Positions 31,601 to 40,567 of a stretch of DNA of 64,000 nt are shown here, piece by piece (position 1 is the first letter of the stretch; each line of letters begins with the position of its first letter). Origin of the DNA: Cafeteria roenbergensis. Lineage: Eukaryota > Sar > Bigyra > Bicosoecida > Cafeteriaceae. The DNA is taken from contig VLTN01000023.1 in NCBI GenBank assembly GCA_008330645.1, positions 248,001 through 312,000 of the forward strand, written 5' to 3'. Under the pieces are notes generated by a model that saw only the letters and a list, made by a program, of their open reading frames with translations, ran no database searches and had not been told where the DNA came from. Both the position numbers and the translations under genes were made by a program.

Positions 31601-34600
31601 TGGCCACAGTCTGTGACCTGCTCGCGGACGACCCGGTGCTGCCGCGGCGGCTACCGGTGCCCTGGCCGGCGCCGGAGTGGTCGTCGGCGGGGTCGTCGCA
31701 CCCCATGCCAAGCCTCGCTGCCGCCCGTGCCCATGCTGTCTCGGCCGCGTCCTCAGCGCGGAGGGCGCCTCCCCCGGGCGTGGACACTGAGTCTTGTCCG
31801 TCGTCGTCGTCCCTAGCGCCCGACGCCACGGAGGAGGTGTCTGCCCAGGACTGCTCTGCTGCGAGCGGGGAGGGAAGAGGAGCCGATGCGCCGGCCGCGA
31901 CCGCCCCTACCCCAGCGCCGCTCGGTGAGGGCACGTGCCCTGCGGTCGAATCCGTGCCACGCCTGCCCCACGGCCATCGGTCTAGCAGAAACGGTGCCCC
32001 GCCGCGCTGCCTCCGCGCCGGGGCGGTCACGCCGCCGCCGCTGCCGCTGCCGCCGCCGTCACGGGTCCTGGGCCCGACGCTGCCTTCAGGCTGCGACTGG
32101 CCCTCTGTGCTGCGCCGCCTGTGGCGCGCAGCGGCGCTGCGCCTGAAACCCGGCGCGGCGTCGTCGCCAGGCCCCGCCCCTCCCCGTCCGGCGTCCCGCT
32201 CGGCGAAGGGATCCGCGACGTCGCCGAGCTCCTCCATGAGCGCCCGCAAGACAGGAGTGGCCACGGGCCGGAGCAGCCACGTGCACAGCGCGCGCATTGG
32301 CGGCACGGCCCCGCGGGACAGAGCGCGAGCGGCCGCCTCGCCTGCGATGGGCGGGACGCCGGGCGCGTGGAGCCAGAACGGGGCTGCGGAGCACAGCTTC
32401 CTGAAGAGAATCAGCGTGTCCCGGGGCCACATCGCCGCCAGCGTGCGGCCGATGACCGCCACCGCCTCAAGCAGGGACGTCCAACGCAGCCGCAGCCGCG
32501 TCGGGGCACCTGGAGGCGCCGGCAGCCTGACCGCCTCCCCCTGAGCCTGCAGCAAGGGCGACCCGTCCGGCGACACGGGAACCCCTTCGCCCTGCTGCGC
32601 ACCCGCCGGGCCGAGCCACAGAGGGTGCCACACGCCGTGGGCCCCCGGCCCCGCCTGCGGCAGCCACTCCGCGCCAGACACGTGCTCCCGCGCGTTCAGC
32701 AGGGCGGCCGTCACGCTGTCTTCCCCCTCGCCCTCCCCCTGGTGCTGGTGATGAGGGTGCGGATGGCGTTGGCCCGGCTGTGCCGTCGGGCGCAGCCCCC
32801 CCGGGGACAGGGCCCCGCTGCTGCCTCCCGCCCAGCTCTCCCGCCGCTGCATCGCCCGCATGTGCGCCCGCTCGAGCAGGCACGCCTGCATGCCGGCGGC
32901 GGTCAAGTCGCCCAGCGAGGACCGGGCGGCCCCCACCGCAGCGCCCGCAAAGGGAGCCAGCGCCACCACGGTCCAGACCGCCTCCGGCAGAGCCGTGTGG
33001 GCAACGCGCGGCCACGACGTTTTCTGCTGTGCGGCCCCAGCGGCCCCATGGGCAAGAGGCGCCTGACGCGACGCCGTCGCGTCCTCCGGCGCCCTGGCTG
33101 CCGGAGCAGCTCCCCGCCCGGCTGCTGAGGCCGCAGGGGCAGCCCGCACATCCTCCCCAGGCGCGCGCACTGCGCCCGCGGCGGGCTCGCTGGGCACCCA
33201 CAGGCCCGCCGCCTTTGCCTCCTCGACGCCAGCGCTGCAGACAGCGCCCACGAGCGTGCTTGCCACAGCCACGGACACTGCAGTGTCCTGGATGCACACG
33301 AGGCGCAGGAGGAGCTGCAGCGCGGGCCTGCGGGTGTGCTCGCGCCGCAGACAGCCCCCGAGGACCGGCGTGAGCGCGGCCGGGTTGCTGGCCAGGAGCC
33401 GTCGCAAAACGGCGAGAAACGTCGACGTGTGGGTGCCCTCGTGGGTGAGGGCCTCGGCTAGCTGCCTGCTTGTCGGCGAAGCCGTCGCGCCGCTCGGGGC
33501 GTCGTCCTGGGACGGGGACGGCGTTCCGGAGGGAGGCGCGTCGCTGCTTGGCCCGGCGGGGGCTGGGCCGCCAGGTGCATCTGGGGGGCGGGAGCCCGCT
33601 GCAGAGCCCGCGGGCTCGTCGCTGGGCTTGGCCCTGGCGCCCCGTTCGAGGCCGTCGTTGGCAGCGGCAGCTGCTGCCGGGCCGCCGTCGGTCCCGGCCT
33701 CGGCTTGCTTCCGGTGGCCCTGCTCGGCGCTCCCGCCAGCCCTGCTGCCCAGGGACTCGTGCTTGCCTGCCGCCGCGGCTCCTGCAAGGTGCTGAAGCAC
33801 CACGGACTCGGCGAAGCCCCGGTCGTGCGTCATCAGCACCGGCAGCACTGCGGTCAGCTGGTGCTGCAACTGCGAGCGGCGCGTTCCCAGGCGGGCCAGC
33901 GCCGTGCGCTGCAGCGGGACCAGCCGCTTAGACGCTGCGGCCACGAGCTCCTGCAGCGTTGGCCCGGCTGCGGCCCCTGCGCCGGTGGGAGGGGGCGCGT
34001 CCACAGAAGCGATTGCAGCCTTCGCAGCGGGGTCCCGCTCGGGCGCATCCATGCCCAGAGCATGAAGAGCAACAGAGAGATACGCAAAAAGGGCGGTGAG
34101 GAGCTTGTCGTTCAGTGTCAGCGCCTTTCGCAACGGATCCGTGTCGGTCCCTGAAGCCAGCCCGGTTTGACGACGCGCCGACGCCCCAGGCACCCGCCCG
34201 GCTCCCACTGCCGCAGCCAAGGCGGTCAGCTCGTCGATGCACTTGCCAGCGAACTGTGGCTTTGCGCCAAAGAGCCTCTCGCTCTCCTGCGGGCCGGGGA
34301 ACAGCAGGCGCAAGCTGGCAGGACTGAATTGGCCCGCGCAGCGGCCGGGTGATGGTGTGCGCCGCGTGCCGGGCACCGCCCCGCTCTTCGCGTGCCCTCT
34401 GCACAGCACCGGCCATGCCCCGGCTTGCCCGCGACGCGGCACGCAGGCGGACCGGCGCGGGGCCTGCTGAGGGCCCGCCGAGCGAGCCGAAGGTCAACTC
34501 GCACTCTTGCGTGGTGCGGCACCAGCGGCGATTGCCTTGCGGCCGCGTGCTCGCCCTGTGTGACACTCACCACGAGGACCTCCTGCCGCACGTGTCCGGC

Positions 34601-34660
34601 GCAAATGTCTGCAGTCATTGCCGCCATCAGCACGTTGAGCCGGTCCTCGGACTCGGCCAT
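28680..34660 (-). CDS. Giant unrecognised protein, helical N-terminus and C-terminal coiled coil
   Basis: Exons 34660-34571 and 34286-28680 encode about 1898 residues, removing a 284-bp intron (GTGAGT...CCGCAG). The first 250 residues are well-ordered helices (for example KCIDELTALAAAV and LLTALFAYLSVALHALG), and another helical block with HEAT-like spacing follows near codons 33450-33200. Most of the middle is disordered Ser/Gly/Pro sequence with a His-Gly run. The C-terminal part (codons about 29400-28930) is a long Ala/Glu/Arg coiled coil. The junction is supported by phase and by the conserved look of the joined segment, not by a known homologue. I recognise no family. A scaffold or trafficking role is only a possibility. 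It shares its 5' region with IMP1. Confidence 0.65.
31121..31156. repeat. TGGCCG/A hexamer array (6 copies), His-Gly run
   Basis: Six hexamers inside the giant gene. On the minus strand they alternate His and Gly, a low-complexity run that could bind metal but is probably neutral. Confidence 0.9.
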
Positions 34661-35086
34661 GGCGGCCGCGCGGGCGCGTGGGGGAGGTGGCCACGGGCGC
34701 CCACGGGGCACGCGCTCGCCTGCGACCTTCCCCGCCCTGGGCGCTGCAGCGACCGGCGCTGCGCCAGTAGTCTCGGAACAAGGGTCTGGCGCCTCGCAAG
34801 GCGGGTCGCAGGGCCAAGTAGTGCGGCATTCTTCGGGAGGGGGAGAGGGCCGCGGGCAGAGCCCGCAACCTTTCGTCATGCGCTGCTTGGGCAACGCCGT
34901 CTCGGGACGGCTGCACACGCCGGCAGTGGGGCCGACGCGGGTCCGGCCTTGCCGCCCCGTGCTTGTGGTTTCCTTGCTCTAGCTGCGCGGCGATCGCCTG
35001 GTTTCCTCCTCGGCCGCCACCGACTCGGCTGCGACCGCATTCGTCAGCGTTGGTTGCGCCCGCCGCGAACTGTCCCCGCCAAAGCC
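34661..35086. promoter_or_regulatory. Divergent promoter region, giant gene / IMP1
   Basis: 426 bp between two outward-facing start codons, so it should carry both promoters. I see no TATA box or clear repeat. A copy of the GGCAGAGCC word flanked by matching bases (a 6-bp-arm inverted repeat) lies near 34857. Confidence 0.45.
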
Positions 35087-35813
35087 ATGGCTCTCCTGAA
35101 CGACATCGCCCTGCTCCGGCATGGAATTATTGTTGCCTGTTCAGCGGTTGCCTTCGGCGAGCTTGTCGGGGAGCTGTCCTTGGTGAGCAGACAGCCTCGG
35201 CACGCCGGAAACGCGAACCGCGCAGCGCCGCTGCTGCCGAGACACACTCGCCCCTCCCCCCCTGACACACACCCCAGCTCGCCTTTGCGTTTTTTGTTGT
35301 TTTGCGCAGTGTCTCGGGCCCTCGATGCAGCCAACCCTCGCCCCTCGTGGCGACCTGGTGCTGGTTGACAAGCTCAGCCCCCGCTGGCGGCCCTTGAGGT
35401 CGGGAGAGATTGTCACGTGCAACTCTCCGACCAAGCCGTCGGGCGTCGTTTGCAAGCGGATCACAGCCGTTGGCGGAGACCGTGTCCATGTCCTGGGCCG
35501 CAGGGGCCCTGTCGAAGTGCCCGTGGGCCACATTTGGCTCGAGGGAGACAACCACCGGAACAGCACGGACTCGCGCTCCTACGGCGCAGTGCCCTTGTCC
35601 CTCGTGAGGGGCCGGGTGCTGGGTAGAGTGTGGCCCCCTCACAAGTGGGGCGCGCTCCCAGGCGTTGAAGACGACGAGAAGGACTTGAAACGCGAGCCGG
35701 ACAGCCGGCGGGCGGCGGAAGCGCAGCTCTGGGCACCCGTCCCGGCAACCCCAGCACGGATGCCGGTGCGCTCGGTTGAGGCTACCGATGAAAGCGATGG
35801 CCCACGCGCTTGA
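35087..35813 (+). CDS. IMMP1L: Mitochondrial inner-membrane peptidase Imp1
   Basis: Exons 35087-35182 and 35310-35813 encode 199 residues. Imp1 is a type I signal-peptidase-like enzyme facing the intermembrane space that trims sorted mitochondrial precursors. An N-terminal membrane helix (about 12-27) precedes GPSMQPT with the catalytic Ser37. VVCKRI has the general-base Lys81. VPVGHIWLEGDNHRNSTDSRSYG is the family's box with the NSxDSR form typical of Imp1 rather than Imp2. The 127-bp intron (GTGAGC...GCGCAG) joins exactly before CLGPSMQPT. The C-terminal 45 residues beyond the catalytic fold are charged and disordered, longer than in the yeast or human enzymes. Confidence 0.93.
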
Positions 35814-36451
35814 GCTCCTTGCGGCTCCAGGAGTGTGGTGCTTGCCGGCTGAGGCGCGCGTGTGCGCTGCGCGGCGCTTGGCCGGTTTTGTGTGGCAATG
35901 CCATGGCCGAACGCGTGCCCCCCCGCTGCTGCACTGCCATGGCAGCGTTGAGATGAACAGGGTCGAATGGCCACCGTCGACATGCTCTCAAAGCGAGCGC
36001 GTGCTCAGGCACTGGTCCTGCGGAACACCGTCGCGTGCGCGGCTCCCGGCAGAGCCGCGACGGCAACAGAAGGCAAGAGGCGAGGCTTGCAGCCTTGCGA
36101 GCACCCCGGCCTGCCCAGCACGAATCAGCCCGCGTCTCCCACGGCAGCCCCCGACTATGCGTCGCGTGTTGTCGCACAGGGTGAGCGAGTCAAGACTTTT
36201 GAGAGGCGCGCCAACCCGGGCGCCTTGTTTCGCGAGCGGTGCGGGCGGAACCGTCGTGACGTCGCAAGGTTCGGTGGACTCGGCCGGCAGTACCGCACGA
36301 TCCCAGCCGCCCGCGTTGCACCGGGCGCCTCCCCCATCTGCCTGCGCAGAAGGCGTCTGCAGGCGCTGACCATGCAGCAGCCCACCCTGCCTCAGGTTCA
36401 AGCGAACAGTCTGCCTCGCCGAGCGGTGCCCACTCCCCTTTCCGCCTGCGA
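35814..36451. other. Intergenic, IMP1 to Deg/ENaC gene
   Basis: 638 bp between two plus-strand genes. It should contain the IMP1 3' UTR and the channel gene promoter. Frames cross it on both strands without recognisable protein. One GGCAGAGCC word lies near 36049. Confidence 0.5.
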
Positions 36452-38668
36452 ATGGCGAGGTGGTCCGCGTGGAGAGAGCTCGGAGGCCACACCACGCTTC
36501 ACGGGCTCCACAAGGCCCTCTACTTGTTCGAGCTGCGGTCCCCGCGGCTTTGCTGCTGGCTGCTGCTCGTCCTCGCCAGCTCTGTTGCGTTCGGCGTGCT
36601 GGTTGCAAACGCAGCCGAATCTTATCTGGCGTTTCCTTCTTACCGCTCGGTGGAGCTGGCATCCCCGGGCGCAGGCCCCCTGAGTGCGTCAGCCAGCTGG
36701 CCCGCTTCTGGAGATGTTTCCAGCTGGCAGGGCTTTTGGCGGCTCTTCTCGGACCCAGCCTTGCCCACCAGAACGCAAAGCGGGCCGCCAGGAAGCATAG
36801 TGTTCCCAGCAGTCACAGTTTGCTCCTCCCACGGGGCGTCTCGCCAGCGGCTTGAGGACTTTGTCCCTCTTAGTGCGGCGTCTTTGGGCAACTCCCACGT
36901 GGAGGGCGTGGTGCGGACCGCAGCCGAGCTGGTTCTGTCATGCACCTTCGATGGGCTCCCGTGCCTCGCAAGCGACATGCTGGAGACACTGTCAGGGGAC
37001 TTTGGCGCGTGCTTCACATTCAACATCGGCCCCACCTCCGTTGGCGGCGTGCAGGCCAATGCGCCAGGCGGCGCGCCGCTCGTTGCGACCTCCACGGCAG
37101 CGCGCGACGGTCTCCAGCTCGTGCTGGACCTGACCCCCGATGACGCCGTTTGGACGGGCGAGGGTCTCGGGCTCTCCAGCTCTACCTCATCGGCCGGCGC
37201 GGATGTGGCCGGCCATCTCAACGCCACCACAATGCGGAGCCTGCGCTACGGAAGCGATGCCACCTTCGCCGTGGTGTCTGTCCACGCCCCACACGAGCTC
37301 GCGCCGACGTCCGGGTCTTCTTCAGTCACTGCGCTGCCCGGCACCCTGAGCGAGGTTGGCTTTGCGCGAGTCGACCGGCTCCGCCTCCCGGCTCCGTTCG
37401 GATCCTGCGAGCCGCTGCCCCAAGCGGCAAGTGGCGCGGCCTATTCGGCGACGGCATGTCTGGACGCGTGCGTCGCGCAGCACATACTCGACGCTTGTGG
37501 GTGCAGGAGGCTGCCCTGGCCACGACGCTCCCCGGAACCCGCTGGGCTGCCCGCCTGCATGCACCCTAATGACACGGCGTGCGAGCTCAGCGTCGCTTTG
37601 GCCGTGGAGTCGGGGGCTGCGTGCGGCGAACGCGATTGCCCGATTCCTTGCGCGGAGAGCAGCTACACTCTCCGCACTTCCAGTGCTGCTTGGCCTCCGG
37701 TCGCAGCCGTGGACCAAGTCGCTCAGTGGCTGCGGACCTCGCGCGCGCCATCAGCAGCAGGGCGAAACAAGAGTCTGGCTGACATGGAGAGCAGCTACTC
37801 CCAGCGCGGAATCGCCGTTGTTCGCGTCTTTCCGACCGGGCTGCGTGCTGCTGTGGATCGTGACGTCGCGGCCATGTCGACAATTCGACTCCTTGCCACT
37901 GTTGGCGGCCTCTCCGCCCTTCTGCTGGGCGCATCGTTCATGACTTGCGTTGAGTTCCTCGAATGCGGCGCTCTGTCTGCCTTGGGCGCGTTCGGCATCT
38001 GCTGCGGGTGTGTCGCAGGGGCATGCTGCAAGCAGCCCAAGGCAATGCGGGACAGGCGCGGCTCGGCAACGGCTGTGCCTGCCCACAGGCGCGGCTCCGC
38101 GGCGTCTGCGTCTGCACCAGCGGGCCCATCTGCCGAACCGCTGCGGCGTCCAGCCCTCCGTGCGTCAGCCAAGGGCAAGCCTTGGCAAGAGGGTCAGCCG
38201 GCGCCCGTGCCGCCTCGCCTTCGCTCCTCAGTTCGGGGACCGGCCCACCCTTCCAGCGCGGGCAATAGTCATGTGAACTCAGCGGATGAGGCACCCGGCT
38301 CGCATTCACATCCCCCGCACGAACGGCCTCGCTGGTCTCAGGGAGCCGTCCCAATTGTGGAGACCCTGTCAACTGTGGACTCTCCTGATGGCGCCACCAA
38401 GTCTCGAGGCTGGGGCGCAGACGAAGCTCCGCATCCCTCAGCGCCGCTGCCGGCAACGGCGTCGCGTCCAGCCGATGCCGTTGTTCCAGAGATGCAGGGC
38501 GAGATGTTCAATGTTGGCCAGGCCAGAGCTGGAAACATGTGGCAGATGCCGTCTGGCCCCGTGCTGCCAAGCCCGGCCGTGCAAACTCTTGCTACCGGGT
38601 TTGACGCGCCGCCCAGTTCCGGTGGGGCTCAGGCTCGCCGGAAACCCCCGCCGCCTCCGAGGCGCTGA
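36452..38668 (+). CDS. Deg/ENaC-family (amiloride-sensitive type) cation channel
   Basis: Single exon, 738 residues. Two membrane helices flank a large Cys-rich ectodomain, the Deg/ENaC/ASIC plan. The N-terminus holds TTLHGLHKALYLFE (family T-x-HG motif), then helix 1 (about 32-54). FPAVTVC follows at about 113. Late in the ectodomain come CLDACVAQHILDACGCRRLPWP and further paired Cys. Helix 2 (about 476-505) contains GGLSALLLGASFMTCVEFLE, with the G-A-S selectivity filter and the acidic end typical of the family. These channels pass Na+ and are gated by acid, peptides or force in animals. The ligand here is unknown. The cytosolic tail (about 230 residues) is Pro/Ser-rich and unusually long. 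The match is strong even though the family is mostly known from animals. No intron is needed. Confidence 0.9.
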   Translation: MARWSAWRELGGHTTLHGLHKALYLFELRSPRLCCWLLLVLASSVAFGVLVANAAESYLAFPSYRSVELASPGAGPLSASASWPASGDVSSWQGFWRLFSDPALPTRTQSGPPGSIVFPAVTVCSSHGASRQRLEDFVPLSAASLGNSHVEGVVRTAAELVLSCTFDGLPCLASDMLETLSGDFGACFTFNIGPTSVGGVQANAPGGAPLVATSTAARDGLQLVLDLTPDDAVWTGEGLGLSSSTSSAGADVAGHLNATTMRSLRYGSDATFAVVSVHAPHELAPTSGSSSVTALPGTLSEVGFARVDRLRLPAPFGSCEPLPQAASGAAYSATACLDACVAQHILDACGCRRLPWPRRSPEPAGLPACMHPNDTACELSVALAVESGAACGERDCPIPCAESSYTLRTSSAAWPPVAAVDQVAQWLRTSRAPSAAGRNKSLADMESSYSQRGIAVVRVFPTGLRAAVDRDVAAMSTIRLLATVGGLSALLLGASFMTCVEFLECGALSALGAFGICCGCVAGACCKQPKAMRDRRGSATAVPAHRRGSAASASAPAGPSAEPLRRPALRASAKGKPWQEGQPAPVPPRLRSSVRGPAHPSSAGNSHVNSADEAPGSHSHPPHERPRWSQGAVPIVETLSTVDSPDGATKSRGWGADEAPHPSAPLPATASRPADAVVPEMQGEMFNVGQARAGNMWQMPSGPVLPSPAVQTLATGFDAPPSSGGAQARRKPPPPPRR

Positions 38669-38849
38669 GTGCATGCTCGCGTGCTTGGCTGCCGGATGCG
38701 TGTGCCCCACTGTGCGTCGAGGCCCCCTCTCGTCGAGCGTTTCAAGGCTGCTGCGATCACTCCCTCTGGGAACGGCGCTGCTTCGCATCGCAAGCGAGCG
38801 CGACTGCCAGGTGCTGCAGCGAACATAGGCGACGGTGTTTCAAACCGCA

Positions 38850-40330
38850 TCACGGCTCGCTGCCTGCAGCCCGTCCGCCCAGCTCCACCTGCGCCCAGTG
38901 CCACGCATCGGAAGCGCAGCTGCCAGGGCTCGGCAACAGGTCGCCTGGCCCAGATACTTCCAAGGCGCCTGCCGACGACAAGCGCGTTGGCAGACTCATG
39001 ACTGCTTGCAACTCAGCGGGCGCTGCGAGCGCCGCGCGCGCTCTCGGTCGCCTCCTGGTGGCATCGCCGCTATCAATCACAGGGCAAGCTCGCGCTAGCC
39101 TGGGCTGCGCTCGAAGGCGCCCGCCTGACGCGGATACGGCCGCAGCAGCAGCTGCCCAAGGGCCGCACGCTCTCCGGAGTTCGGAGTCTGCAGTGCCGGT
39201 TGCCGCCACGGCGCCCAAGACCTCACTGCTGCGCGCGCACGGGTCGGCATAGCATGCATAGCCACTCTCCGCCCGGTGCGCGGCCGGGGGGTCCACCAGC
39301 GGGGCGTTGCGCGCACTGTCGCTCTGGATGCCAACCAGAACCCGGAGGGGGACTTGGCGCGACCCAGACCGCCCAGCGGGCGCCATAGCTGCCCCAGCCG
39401 ACAGGGCCACAGCTGCGGCACCTGCTTTCCGCCTGGCCACCCCCAAAAGTCTCGTTGTTGCGCCGGAATCGAGCCTCTCGCCGCAGCGAGGCAGCGCGGC
39501 CACCCAGAGCTCGCGGGCTGACGCCACCGAGCCCCCACCCAGCAGAATGGCCACGCCCACTCGCCGCACGGAGTGCCCAGAGCGCGACGAATCAGCTCCA
39601 TCGACTGCGGCCGCATCAGAGCCAGGGTGCGCCGCCGACGAGCCGGCGGCAGTGGCTGACTCGGCCGACGCAGCCGCCGCAGCCACTGCCCGCGCAGCGA
39701 CGGTGATCAGGCGGTGCGCCCTGCCCGCGGATCGAGCCAGCCGCGCCAGCCTGGAGCGACGTCCCAGAGACGACTCCCTCACCGTTCCGCTGCGGCCAAT
39801 TGTCCCCCGCCCGTGGCCGGACGCCGTCCCCGCTCTCGGCAGCCGCCGCGGCCGGACCACACCGTCCCCCCCGGCCGCAGCCGAAGTCGCACCTGTGCCC
39901 GCACCTGGGCCCGCGCCCGTGCCGGGGCATGGTCCTGCTGCTGCAGCGGGTGCGAGCGTGACCGGCGGCGACAGCGCTCCGTCCGCTCCCGCACCCGCTG
40001 GCCGCAGCGCGTCCGTCGAGCTCGCGCCGCCCCCGGACTGGCTCGCGGGGGAGATCCAGGACCGCTCCTCCTGAGCCTGTGCGAGCAGCTTGGCCGGCGG
40101 CCTGCGCAGGGAGACCAGCGACGCAGTTGAAAGCAGGCGCTTTCGCTGCCGCCAAACCCAAGCCCCACTCGCCCTTGCCACCTATTTGCCGCAAGCGCTC
40201 GTGTCCCCACATGGTCTTCTCACTCTGGAAACACCGCCCTGGCGACCAAAACGCCCTCCAGAAAGCCCAGAGCCGCGCTTTCTGCCAATGCCACGGACAT
40301 GGGCCGCTTGAACTCGAGCGCACGATACAT
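38850..40330 (-). CDS. Unrecognised Ala-rich protein
   Basis: Exons 40330-40224 and 40101-38850 encode 452 residues, after removing a 122-bp intron (GTGAGA...GCGCAG). The first exon gives a compact start (MYRALEFKRPMSVALAESAALGF) with a possible hydrophobic helix at about 12-31. The rest is dominated by Ala, Arg, Ser and Gly, with an acid-poor, Arg-rich stretch near residues 110-160. I find no known motif. The model is supported by the phase-consistent junction and by its place in a head-to-head pair with HBS1 (237 bp apart). Composition alone could also arise in a non-coding GC-rich frame, so the second exon's extent is uncertain. Confidence 0.5.
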
Positions 40331-40567
40331 TCCGACCACCGGCGGGCTCGTTGAGCTGGGCGCGGTTCGGGTTGGACTCGTGAGCCTCTCAGTTTCTGCC
40401 GTGCTGGCGACTGTGGGTGTTTGTCGTGTGCAAACGACTTGCGATGGCGCCGTGCGAATGCTCTGCCCAATCCGGCGCCTCAGGCGTTCGCAACCAGCCC
40501 TCAAGCGCTTGAACCGCACAACGGAAGCTCGGTCCGCTCCCCCGGTGGGCGCGTGCAGCGAGCATCC

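Noticed and set aside
39456-39480. T-loop-like GGCTCGATTCC on the minus strand, hinting at a tRNA
   Set aside because: No acceptor, D or anticodon stem can be formed around it, and it lies inside a modelled coding exon.
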